Source of the DNA: Nocardioides daphniae
GTDB lineage: Bacteria > Actinomycetota > Actinomycetes > Propionibacteriales > Nocardioidaceae
Length of the DNA: 64,000 bases
Direction of reading: 5' to 3'
NCBI RefSeq assembly: GCF_004777465.1
Contig: NZ_CP038462.1
Span: forward strand, 1,798,001 to 1,862,000
Part shown: in pieces, positions 56,891 to 64,000 of the stretch
How the letters are laid out: every line of letters begins with the position of its first letter
Position numbering within the stretch: the stretch's first letter is position 1
Position numbers and translations under genes: made by a program
The notes under the pieces: model-generated
What the model saw: the letters and a program-made list of their open reading frames with translations, nothing else
What the model was told of the DNA's origin: nothing
Database searches by the model: none

Positions 56891-58493
56891 ACGGCTTGCC
56901 CTCGACCCGTCCGCCGTCACCGCCGCCCGCGACCTGGCCGCGGCCGTCGGTCGCCCCGTCGTCGACCTGGCCAGGCGCCACACCACCGTCTCGGTCGAGC
57001 GAGCGACGCTGCGCCTGGCCGGTGCGACCGGCGCCGACCCCGACGGCGTCCCCTGGGTCAACCACCTGGTCGACGCCGTGCGCGACGGGCTGGTCACCGA
57101 CGGCGGCATCGCCCACGGCGCCTGCCTCCCGCTCTTCGACGTCCTGGCCCGGGGAGAGGCCGCCGACCTGGTCGACCTCGCCCAGCGCCTGAGGAGCGGG
57201 CAGGCCACCCTGCGGGTGCCCGAGGGAGCCGACCGCATCCGTGCCGCCACCGCAGCGCGCACGGCGGTCGCCCGCGGCCTCCACCAGGTCGACGCCCAGC
57301 GTCGCCGCCGCGAGGAGACCGTGCAGGCGGTCGGCGACGCGCCCCGACGTCCGTGGATCTACCTGATCGTCGCCACCGGTGACATCCGCGAGGACGTACG
57401 TCAGGCCCAGGCCGCCGCCCGGGCGGGCGCCGACGTGGTCGCGGTGATCCGCAGCACCGGCCAGTCACTGCTCGACTACGTGCCCGAGGGCGCGACGTAC
57501 GAAGGCTTCGCCGGCACCTACGCGACCCAGGAGAACTTCCGGATCATGCGGGCCGCGCTGGACGAGACCAGCCACGAGCTCGGCCGCTACGTCCGGCTGA
57601 CCAACTACGCCTCCGGTCTCTGCATGCCCGAGATCGCGGTGCTCGCCGGGCTCGAGCGGCTCGACATGATGCTCAACGACTCGATGTACGGGATCCTCTT
57701 CCGCGACATCAACCCGATCCGCACCTTCGTCGACCAGCGCTTCAGCCGCCAGGTGCACGCCCGGGCCGGGATCATCATCAACACCGGCGAGGACAACTAC
57801 CTCACCACCGCCGACGCGGTCGAGGCAGCGCACACGGTGACGACCAGCCAGCTGCTCAACGAGTACTTCGCCAAGGAGGCGGGGCTCGAGGACTGGCAGC
57901 TCGGCCTGGGCCACGCCTTCGAGATCGACCCCGAGGTGCCGGAGAGCTTCCGTCTCGAGCTCGCGCACGCGATGCTGGCCCGCTCGCTCTTCCCGGACGC
58001 GCCGCTGAAGTGGATGCCGCCGACCCGGCACATGACCGGCGACGTCTTCCGCGGCCACCTCCTCGACGGCTTCTTCAACCTCGCCGGACTGCTGACCGGG
58101 CAGGGCATCCTGCTCGTCGGCATGATGACCGAGGCAGTGGTCACGCCGTGGCTCTCGGACCGCGACCTGGCCCTGCAGAACGTCCGGTACGTGCTGCAGG
58201 CCGCGGGCGGCCTGACCGAGGACTTCAACCCGCCGGCCGACGGGTTCATCGCGCGGCGCGCCGGCCTGGTGCTCGACGAGGCGGTCGAGCTGCTCGAGCG
58301 CATCCGCCAGCACGACGACGGCCTGCTCGACGCGATCGCCGACGGGACCTTCGGCCTGATGCGGCGTCCCGCCGACCGGGGCCGTGGCCTCGAGGGCGTC
58401 GCGGCCAAGTCCGACGACTACTTGAACCCGGCGCAGGAGCTGCTCGACGGCACCAGCGCGACCGAGCAGCGCGAGAAGGAGGCGGTCCGATGA
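56887..58493 (+). CDS. kamD: lysine 5,6-aminomutase alpha subunit, frameshifted near the start
   Basis: KamD with KamE moves the terminal amino group of beta-lysine (or D-lysine) using adenosylcobalamin and PLP. The protein is about 535 residues with a TIM barrel (WIYLIVATGDIREDVRQAQAAARAGADVVAVIRSTGQSLLDYV, LTNYASGLCMPEIAVLAGLERLDMMLNDSMYGILFRDIN, PLKWMPPTRHMTGDVFRGH). The GTG at 56887 overlaps the kdd stop (GTGA). The frame then breaks at about 56898, where one missing G separates MNGL from ALDPSAVTAARDLAAAVG. It ends with an ATGA overlap with kamE. Confidence 0.92.
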
Positions 58494-59227
58494 TCGTGCG
58501 TCCCTACGGAGACAGCACCGGTGACGGGATGGTGCAGGTCTCCTTCACCCTGCCGCTGCCCGCCGGCAAGCGCGCCGAGGGCGCCGCCGCCCAGCTCGCC
58601 CAGAAGATGGGCATCCACCCCGCGATGGTGGTGCACGCCCGTCCGATCGGTCCGGACTTCACCTTCTTCGTGGTCTACGGACCGGTGAGCCACCTGGTCG
58701 ACACCTCGGCTGTCCAGGTGGTCGAGCGGGACTTCCCGTTGCTCACCCCGGCGGAGGTCAACCAGGCCGTGCGCCGCGGCCTGCGCCGCCGCCTGGTCGT
58801 GGTCGGCGCCTGCATCGGCACCGACGCCCACACGGTCGGCATCGACGCCATCCTCAACATCAAGGGGCTGGCGGGGGAGAAGGGCCTGGAGTACTACCGA
58901 GAGGTCAAGGTCGTGAACCTCGGCGCCCAGGTCGCGGTCGACGAGCTGGTCAGCGCGGCGGTCCGCGAGAAGGCCGACGCGGTCCTGGTCTCCCAGGTCG
59001 TCACCCAGCGTGACGCCCACCTGCACAACACCGCCGCGCTGGTCCAGGCCTTCGCCGACCGGCTGGCCCCCGAGCAGCGGCCCCTCCTGGTCGTGGGCGG
59101 TCCGCGCTTCGACGAGTCGGCCGCCACCGAGCTCGGCGTCGACCGGGTCTTCGGCCGCGGTACGACGCCGCGCGAGGTCGCCTCGTACCTCGTGCACCGC
59201 CTGGTGCCGCAGGAGGTGCTGGCGTGA
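58490..59227 (+). CDS. kamE: lysine 5,6-aminomutase beta subunit
   Basis: KamE carries the cobalamin. The 245 residues have an N-terminal dimerisation domain (VQVSFTLPLPAGKRAEGAAAQLAQKMG) and a Rossmann-like B12 domain with VVVGACIGTDAHTVGIDAILNIKG, where DAHTVG is the DxHxxG motif providing the lower-axial histidine. LVSQVVTQRDAHLHN and LLVVGGPRFDESAATELGVDRVFGRG complete the domain. The ATG overlaps the kamD stop. The gene is intact. Confidence 0.93.
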   Translation: MIVRPYGDSTGDGMVQVSFTLPLPAGKRAEGAAAQLAQKMGIHPAMVVHARPIGPDFTFFVVYGPVSHLVDTSAVQVVERDFPLLTPAEVNQAVRRGLRRRLVVVGACIGTDAHTVGIDAILNIKGLAGEKGLEYYREVKVVNLGAQVAVDELVSAAVREKADAVLVSQVVTQRDAHLHNTAALVQAFADRLAPEQRPLLVVGGPRFDESAATELGVDRVFGRGTTPREVASYLVHRLVPQEVLA

Positions 59228-59622
59228 GCGGCGACGTCGGCCCGCAGCCGGGGCTGGAGGTCCGTCACCGGCGCTACATCCCGTACGCCCACGCGCACTA
59301 CGCCGGGCACCTCGTCGACGGCGCCTACTCCCTGGGGCTCTTCGGCGACGTGGCGACCGAGATGTGCATCCGCACCGACGGCGACGAGGGGCTCTTCGCC
59401 TCCTACGAGGACGTGCAGTTCCTGGCCCCCGTCCGGGCCGGCGACGTCGTCGACGTGAGGTGCGTCCTGGAGTCGGCAGGACGTCGCTCGCGCCGGCTCT
59501 CCTTCACCGTCACCGTGGTCGCCCGCGGAGCGCCCACGCCCGAGCGCCCGGGCGCCGCCCGACTGCTCGACGACCCGGTCGTGGCGACCACCGCGGTCGG
59601 GACCGTGGTGGTTCCCGGCTGA
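59224..59622 (+). CDS. kal: 3-aminobutyryl-CoA ammonia-lyase
   Basis: Kal removes ammonia from 3-aminobutyryl-CoA to give crotonyl-CoA, a late step of this lysine pathway. The 132 residues form a hot-dog fold. YAHAHYAGHLVDGAYSLGLFGDVATEMCIRTDGDEGLFASYEDVQFLAPV is the family core, including the DGDEGLF motif. GTG overlaps the kamE stop (GTGA). The C-terminal tail (from about residue 100) is Pro/Ala rich. The gene between Kdd and Kal in the pathway, kce, is not in the cluster. Confidence 0.87.
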   Translation: MSGDVGPQPGLEVRHRRYIPYAHAHYAGHLVDGAYSLGLFGDVATEMCIRTDGDEGLFASYEDVQFLAPVRAGDVVDVRCVLESAGRRSRRLSFTVTVVARGAPTPERPGAARLLDDPVVATTAVGTVVVPG

Positions 59623-59653
59623 GCCGCCGACGCGGCCGCGACACCCTTCCCGG

Positions 59654-59659
59654 TACGTT
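59654..59659 (+). promoter_or_regulatory. -10 hexamer, leaderless start of lnt
   Basis: TACGTT ends six bases before the GTG at 59666. Confidence 0.5.
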
Positions 59660-59665
59660 GGCCCC

Positions 59666-61192
59666 GTGCTGCTCCGAGTCCTGGTCGCCCTGGGGGCAGG
59701 TGCCTGCCTGGCAGCTGCCTCGGAGCCCCTCGGCTGGTCGTGGCTGACCCCGCTGTGCGTGGCGGTGCTCATGGGCGCCGTCTGGCGGGTCGCACCGCGT
59801 CGCGCCTGGCTGCCCGGGCTCGCCTTCGGCATCGGCTTCTTCTTCACCCTCCAGTGGTGGATGCGGGCCGTCGGACCTGACGCGTGGCTGGGGCTGTCGG
59901 CGCTGGAGGCGGCCTTCTTCGCCCCGCTCGGGGCTGCGCTGGCCCTGGTGCAGAACAGGACCCGGGCGTGGCCGGTGTGGGCGGCGGTGCTGTGGGTCGG
60001 GATCGAGACCCTGCGCAGCGGCTGGCCCTTCTCGGGCATGCCCTGGGGGCGGCTGTCCTACGCCGTCGCCGACACCGTCTGGGCCGACGGCCTGCCGTGG
60101 TTCAGCTTCACGGGAGTGAGCCTGCTGCTCGCGCTCACCGGGACGACGCTGGCGTGGACGGTGCTCGAGCGGCCTCGCGCCGCGTACGTCGTCCCGGCGG
60201 CCCTGGCGCTGCTCGCGGCGACCGTGGCCCCCACCCTGGTGCCCTGGACGCCGCAGGAGCACGACACGGCGACTCTCGCCGTGGTCCAGGGTGACGTGCC
60301 GGGGAGCGGGGACGACCTGGTCGCCGTGCACCGCGAGGTCACGGCCAACCACGTCCGGGCCACCGAGCTCCTCGCCCTGGACGTGGAGGCCGGACGCGAA
60401 CCCCGACCTGACCTGGTGCTGTGGCCGGAGAACTCGACGGCCGTCGACCCCTTCCGCGACGGCGGGACCTTCAGCGGCATCAACCGCGCCGTCGACCGGG
60501 TCGGCGTGCCGGTCCTGGTCGGCGCCATGGTCGACGCGGAGAAGGACCACCAGGTCCTCAACCAGGGCATCGTCTGGCAGCCGCAGGTCGGCGCGGGGGA
60601 CCGCTACACGAAGCAGAACCCCGTCCCTTTCGGCGAGTACATCCCGTGGCGCGACGTCGTCTTCCGCGGCAACCTCGGCAAGCTGCGGCAGATCGGTCGC
60701 GACATGCTCAGCGGCACCCGGACCAGCCCGCTGCGGGCCGGTGGCGTCACGGTCGCCGACGCGATCTGCTTCGACGTCGCCTACGACCGTGGCATCCACG
60801 ACCAGGTCCGCGGCGGAGGCGAGCTGCTCGTCGTGCAGACCAGCAACGCGATGTTCATCCACACCCACCAGATCGCCCAGCAGTACGAGATCACCCGGCT
60901 GCGGGCCCTCGAGACGGGTCGCCACGTGGCGGTGGCCGCCACGAACGGGATCTCCGGGGTGATCGACGCACGAGGTCGGCCACTGGCCGAGGCCGAGCCG
61001 CGGACCACGACGGTGCTGGTCGAGGAGGTCGGGCTGACGCGGGACCTGACACCGGCGGTGCGGATGGGGGAGTGGCCCGGACGCCTGGTGCTGCTCGGCA
61101 GCCTCGTGATTGTGGTCGCTTCGGCGAGACGTGCGTCACGCATGGCCTATATTCGCGGTGGCCAACGTCCCAGTTCCAGGAGTGCAGAGTGA
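59666..61192 (+). CDS. lnt: apolipoprotein N-acyltransferase
   Basis: Lnt adds the third acyl chain to the N-terminal cysteine of lipoproteins. The 508 residues have about six N-terminal membrane helices and a periplasm-facing nitrilase domain. The catalytic triad appears in LWPENSTAVDPF (Glu), YTKQNPVPFGEYIPWR (Lys) and AICFDVAYDRG (Cys). A last hydrophobic helix and a basic tail end it. In mycobacteria this activity is fused to or paired with polyprenol-phosphate-mannose synthase; here the two are separate genes that overlap by four bases. Confidence 0.92.
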   Translation: MLLRVLVALGAGACLAAASEPLGWSWLTPLCVAVLMGAVWRVAPRRAWLPGLAFGIGFFFTLQWWMRAVGPDAWLGLSALEAAFFAPLGAALALVQNRTRAWPVWAAVLWVGIETLRSGWPFSGMPWGRLSYAVADTVWADGLPWFSFTGVSLLLALTGTTLAWTVLERPRAAYVVPAALALLAATVAPTLVPWTPQEHDTATLAVVQGDVPGSGDDLVAVHREVTANHVRATELLALDVEAGREPRPDLVLWPENSTAVDPFRDGGTFSGINRAVDRVGVPVLVGAMVDAEKDHQVLNQGIVWQPQVGAGDRYTKQNPVPFGEYIPWRDVVFRGNLGKLRQIGRDMLSGTRTSPLRAGGVTVADAICFDVAYDRGIHDQVRGGGELLVVQTSNAMFIHTHQIAQQYEITRLRALETGRHVAVAATNGISGVIDARGRPLAEAEPRTTTVLVEEVGLTRDLTPAVRMGEWPGRLVLLGSLVIVVASARRASRMAYIRGGQRPSSRSAE

Positions 61193-61950
61193 ACCAGCCA
61201 CAGCTGGGTCGAGTCGTCATGGTGATCCCCACCTACAACGAGTCCGCCAACATCGAGTGGATCATCGGTCGCCTCCGGTCCGCCCAGCCCCACGTCGACG
61301 TGCTGGTGATGGATGACAACTCGCCCGACGGCACCGGCAAGATCGTCGAGGCGATCGCCGAGCGCGACCCGCAGGTGCAGGTGGTGCACCGCACCGAGAA
61401 GGCCGGCCTGGGTGCTGCGTACCGGCACGGGTTCCGGGTCGCCCTCGACCAGGGGTACGACGTCATCGGCGAGATGGACGCCGACGGCTCCCACCAGCCG
61501 GAGCAGCTGCAGCGGCTGCTCGACGCCATCGCCGAGGGGGCCGATCTCGTCATCGGGTCGCGCTGGATCCCCGGCGGCTCGATCGTCAACTGGCCGAAGT
61601 CGCGCGAGGCGCTGTCGCGCGGCGGCAACCTGTACGTCCGACTCCTGCTGGGCATGCCCGTCAAGGACGCGACGGCCGGCTACCGGCTCTTCCGCCGCGC
61701 GACGCTCGAGGCCATCGACATCGACACGGTGACCTCCACCGGATACGTCTTCCAGACCGACATGGCCTACCGGACCCTCCAGCAGGGCCTGACCGTGCGC
61801 GAGGTGCCGATCGAGTTCATCGAGCGTGAGCGTGGTGACTCCAAGATGAGCAAGGACGTGGCGTCGGAGTCGCTCAAGCTCATCACCCGGTGGGGCATCG
61901 CCGAGCGGGCCGCCCAGCTCAAGCGCCTCGTTGGGGTCCGTGGCGCATGA
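61189..61950 (+). CDS. ppm1: polyprenol monophosphomannose synthase
   Basis: This 253-residue family 2 glycosyltransferase moves mannose from GDP-mannose to polyprenyl phosphate, the donor for lipoglycans and protein mannosylation. Motifs are VVMVIPTYNESANIEWII near residue 10, VLVMDDNSPDGTG near 37 (DD), GEMDADGSHQPEQL near 95 (DxD) and DLVIGSRWIPGG near 120. The GTG at 61189 overlaps the lnt stop and follows AGGAG. It lacks a C-terminal membrane domain, as in mycobacterial Ppm1 domain 2. Confidence 0.92.
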   Translation: MNQPQLGRVVMVIPTYNESANIEWIIGRLRSAQPHVDVLVMDDNSPDGTGKIVEAIAERDPQVQVVHRTEKAGLGAAYRHGFRVALDQGYDVIGEMDADGSHQPEQLQRLLDAIAEGADLVIGSRWIPGGSIVNWPKSREALSRGGNLYVRLLLGMPVKDATAGYRLFRRATLEAIDIDTVTSTGYVFQTDMAYRTLQQGLTVREVPIEFIERERGDSKMSKDVASESLKLITRWGIAERAAQLKRLVGVRGA

Positions 61951-61957
61951 TGGAGGC

Positions 61958-62482
61958 ATGACCTCGGCACGTCGTCGGCTGCCCCGCTGGCTCCTCGTCC
62001 TGCTCCTGCTGGGCATGCCCCTGCTCGAGCTCTTCGTCCTGATCCAGGTCGGCCAGGTGATCGGTGCCGCCTGGACGATCGTCCTCCTGATCGTCGCCAG
62101 CTTCGTGGGTGGCTGGCTGATCCGCCGCGAGGGAGCGAAGGCGTGGCGCGCGCTGACGGAGTCGCTCCAGGGCGGCCGCATGCCCACCCGTGAGCTGGCC
62201 GACGGTGCGCTCATCGTCCTGGCCGGTGCCTTGATGCTGAGCCCCGGCTTCGTGACCGACGCCTTCGCGCTGCTCCTGATCCTGCCCGGCACCCGTCCGC
62301 TGGCCCGCCGAGCGCTGACCGCCGCCGTGGCGCGGCGCGTGGTCACGCCGCCCGGGGGAGCGGGCTTCGGGGGAGCGGGCTTCGGCTTCCCCGGTGCCCC
62401 TTCGCCCACGCCGGGAAATGCACGACGCCCCGGACCCCCGACCGATGGTCAGGTGATCCGGGGCGAGGTCGTCGACCCGTAG
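61958..62482 (+). CDS. FxsA family membrane protein
   Basis: This 174-residue protein has an N-terminal basic start, then helices LLVLLLLGMPLLELFVLIQVG and WTIVLLIVASFVGGWLI, and ALIVLAGALMLSPGFVTDAFALLLILPGTRP, the FxsA pattern (LPG and SPGFxTD motifs). The C-terminal 45 residues are Gly/Pro rich. E. coli FxsA limits phage T7 exclusion by F; the role here is unknown. Starts at 61931 and 61940 are alternatives; CATGAT lies six bases before 61958. Its stop is one base from the rbpA stop on the other strand. Confidence 0.83.
   Translation: MTSARRRLPRWLLVLLLLGMPLLELFVLIQVGQVIGAAWTIVLLIVASFVGGWLIRREGAKAWRALTESLQGGRMPTRELADGALIVLAGALMLSPGFVTDAFALLLILPGTRPLARRALTAAVARRVVTPPGGAGFGGAGFGFPGAPSPTPGNARRPGPPTDGQVIRGEVVDP
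62426..62465. terminator. possible bidirectional terminator inside the end of fxsA
   Basis: CGCCCCGGA (62426-62434) pairs perfectly with TCCGGGGCG (62457-62465) around a 22-base loop. With only one base between convergent stops, this hairpin lies in the fxsA coding end and could serve rbpA as well. Confidence 0.45.
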
Positions 62483-62483
62483 G

Positions 62484-62873
62484 TCAGGCGCCAGCCTTCA
62501 CGCGCTTCTTGGCGTTGGCCCGGTGCAGGTGCGCCGGACCGATCTCGCCACCACGCAGCAGCTCGAGGCGCTCCTTGAGGATCTCCTCGAGCTCCTTCTC
62601 CGAGCGGCGCTCCAGCAGCATGTCCCAGTGGGTGCGCGCGGGCTTCTCGTTCTTCTCCTCGGGCAGGACGCCCTGGGTGCTGAGGGCCTCGCTGCCGCAC
62701 TTGGGGCACTCCCACAGGGCCGGGATCTCGGCCTCGTCGGACATGGTCACCTCGAACTCGTGACCGCTCTTGCACTTGTAGCCGACCTGCTGACGAGCAG
62801 CGAACTCGATGCCGCGCTCGTCCTCGAAGCTCTGACCACCGAGCCGTGCACCACGCAACGTGCGCTCCGCCAT
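62484..62873 (-). CDS. rbpA: RNA polymerase-binding protein RbpA
   Basis: RbpA binds the principal sigma factor and RNA polymerase and stabilises the open complex. The 129 residues start MAERTLRGARLGGQSFEDERG (N-terminal tail), then the core domain with VGYKCKSGHEFEV and LWECPKCGSEAL (zinc-binding Cys/His), and the C-terminal sigma-interaction helix THWDMLLERRSEKELEEILKERLELLRGG. GGAGGTGG lies six bases before the ATG at 62873. A sigma-R-type promoter lies upstream. In Streptomyces rbpA is a known sigma-R target. Confidence 0.95.
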   Translation of the reverse strand: MAERTLRGARLGGQSFEDERGIEFAARQQVGYKCKSGHEFEVTMSDEAEIPALWECPKCGSEALSTQGVLPEEKNEKPARTHWDMLLERRSEKELEEILKERLELLRGGEIGPAHLHRANAKKRVKAGA

Positions 62874-62986
62874 TGAGCCACCTCCAGAATCCGGTTTCGC
62901 CCCGTTTGTCTACGCCAGTGAGACGACCAAGTGGGGGGATCGTGACGCCAGTCGAACCACTGACGTCAAACGGTCGTCCACTGTCC

Positions 62987-63012
62987 AACGCTATCGGTAG
63001 GCGCAAGATTCC
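62987..63012 (-). promoter_or_regulatory. sigma-R/SigH-type promoter of rbpA
   Basis: On the minus strand GGAAT (63008-63012) and GTT (62987-62989) are separated by exactly 18 bases, matching the sigma-R consensus. Transcription would start near 62980, leaving a leader of roughly 105 bases before rbpA. Confidence 0.7.
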
Positions 63013-63057
63013 TTGCAATCGCAACCACACGAGACGGCTGCGCGCCATCCCCAGATT

Positions 63058-64000
63058 TCAGGAACTGAGGCTGGAGGCGGGGTTCTCCGTGGCCCGGACC
63101 TTCGTGAGGAACCCGAGCCCGAGCGCCAGGACCAGCATGATGCCGAGGATGCCCCAGTGCTCGGCCGAGTCCTTGTCGGCGACGCCGGTCACGGCCGCGC
63201 CCATCACGATGAAGCCCGACCACGCTGCGGGTGCGAGGAAGCTCACCGCTCGTCCCGTGGTGGCGTACAGACCGAAGATCTCGCCCTCCTTGCCCTCGGG
63301 GATGAGCCTGGCCAGGAAGGTCCGGGACGCGGACTGCGCCGGACCGACGAAGATGCACAGGAGCAGACCGAAGACCCAGAAGATCGTGGCGCCGCGGTCG
63401 TGCAGGAAGAAGATCACCGTGCCGGCCACGAGCATGCAGCTCAAGGAGCCCACGATCACCTTCTTGGGTCCCCAGCGGTCGTCGAGCGTGCCGAAGGCAA
63501 TGGTGGCGACGCCGGCCACCACGTTGGCGGCGACGGCGAAGATGATCACGTCACCGGGGGAGAAGCCGAAGGTCCCGGCCGCCAGGACGCCGCCGAAGGT
63601 GAAGACGCCCGCGAGACCGTCGCGGAAGACCGCCGACGCGAGCAGGAAGTACGCGGTGTTGCGGTCGGTCTGCCACAGGAGCCGGATCGTCTGGAAGAGC
63701 TGGCGGTAGGACTCGACGACGCTCACGACCTCCGTGCGCGGGCGACGCGACGCCTTGTCGTCCCGGATCGTGAGGATCACCGGCAGGCTGAAGACGGTGG
63801 TCCACACCGCGCAGAGCAGCATCGTCACCCGGACGTCGAGCCCGTCCTCACCGGTCACGCCGAAGAGACCCACCTCGGGGTCGATGAAGCCGTAGAAGAC
63901 GATGAGCAGCAGCACGATGCCGCCGATGTAGCCCCCAGTCCCAGCCCGGAGATGCGTCCCACGTTGGCGGGGGTCGAGATCTCGTTGAGCATCGCGTTGT
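63058..64000 (-). CDS. MFS transporter, UMF1 (Atg22-like) family, 5' truncated, frameshifted
   Basis: About 314 C-terminal residues are visible; the start lies right of the window. At least eight hydrophobic helices are present. NAMLNEISTPANVGRISGLG, then GGYIGGIVLLLIVFYGFID, is the UMF1-type signature. ASAVFRDGLAGVFTFGGVLAAGTFG and SRTFLARLIPEGKEGEIFGLYATTGRAVSFLAP are also typical. The frame breaks at 63932-63936 (one base missing from CCCCC). The substrate is unknown; yeast Atg22 exports amino acids from the vacuole. Confidence 0.85.
   Translation of the reverse strand, partial: QRDAQRDLDPRQRGTHLRAGTGGYIGGIVLLLIVFYGFIDPEVGLFGVTGEDGLDVRVTMLLCAVWTTVFSLPVILTIRDDKASRRPRTEVVSVVESYRQLFQTIRLLWQTDRNTAYFLLASAVFRDGLAGVFTFGGVLAAGTFGFSPGDVIIFAVAANVVAGVATIAFGTLDDRWGPKKVIVGSLSCMLVAGTVIFFLHDRGATIFWVFGLLLCIFVGPAQSASRTFLARLIPEGKEGEIFGLYATTGRAVSFLAPAAWSGFIVMGAAVTGVADKDSAEHWGILGIMLVLALGLGFLTKVRATENPASSLSS

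Noticed and set aside
62952..62970. TGACGTCA palindrome between rbpA and the MFS gene as an operator
   Set aside because: Only eight bases; such a palindrome arises easily by chance in GC-rich DNA, and it lies downstream of the predicted rbpA start site.

Overview
The window is 64 kb of very GC-rich chromosomal DNA from an actinobacterium, most likely Nocardioidaceae (Nocardioides or a close relative). Evidence: a complete Pup-proteasome locus, the mycothiol ligase gene mshC, rbpA, GTG starts, leaderless promoters, and a gene order close to the Mycobacterium tuberculosis Rv2050-Rv2136c region (uppP, mshC, PAC2, metH, trmI, mpa, dop, pup, prcB, prcA, pafA, pafB, pafC, tatA, tatC, helY, exonuclease, ppm1, rbpA). 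I see no phage, insertion sequence, CRISPR array or rRNA. One tRNA gene (Leu, GAG) is present.

Layout. 0-11.4 kb: end of a SixA-like phosphatase, serB, an orphan ABC ATPase, an NfeD/SPFH/TSUP membrane operon, an alpha/beta hydrolase, a flavin monooxygenase/FMN reductase pair, a siroheme-type methyltransferase, an rRNA/tRNA methyltransferase and peptide deformylase. 11.4-20.7 kb: two acyl-CoA dehydrogenases behind a palindromic operator, galK, a nucleosidase, a stand-alone LysR effector domain, map, tRNA-Leu, an M20 peptidase, an aldo/keto reductase. 20.8-30.7 kb: uppP, corA, histidine phosphatase, DUF3090, SCO1664-family protein, mshC, PAC2 protein and metH. 30.7-36.8 kb: a large secreted propeller protein, a DUF421 pair, a HAD phosphatase and a site-2 protease. 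36.8-49.2 kb: trmI and the proteasome locus (arc, dop, pup, prcB, prcA, pafA, a double FKBP lipoprotein, pafB, pafC) followed by tatA/tatC. 49.2-53.8 kb: lipid kinase, helY, exonuclease. 53.8-59.6 kb: an Lrp/AsnC regulator and a lysine-degradation set (kamA divergent from kdd-kamD-kamE-kal). 59.7-64 kb: lnt, ppm1, fxsA, rbpA and a partial UMF1-type MFS transporter.

Regulation. About twenty genes have a TANNNT hexamer (mostly TAGGCT or TAGGGT) ending 6-8 bases before the start codon, the signature of leaderless transcription. In several cases the TAG stop codon of the upstream gene is the first half of that hexamer. Two promoters fit the thiol-stress sigma-R/SigH consensus exactly (GGGAAT or GGAAT, 18 bases, GTT), upstream of the flavin monooxygenase operon and of rbpA.

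Sequence quality. Around 25 frameshifts interrupt otherwise well-conserved genes, including housekeeping genes such as map, def and uppP. Nearly all can be undone by adding or removing one base in a short homopolymer. I read these as indel errors in the sequence, not gene decay, and I give such genes as single CDS features spanning the frames. I found no clearly new system. The most interesting items are the two sigma-R promoters, the lysine-aminomutase cluster lacking its cleavage enzyme, the dense leaderless promoter pattern and the operator at 11.46 kb.
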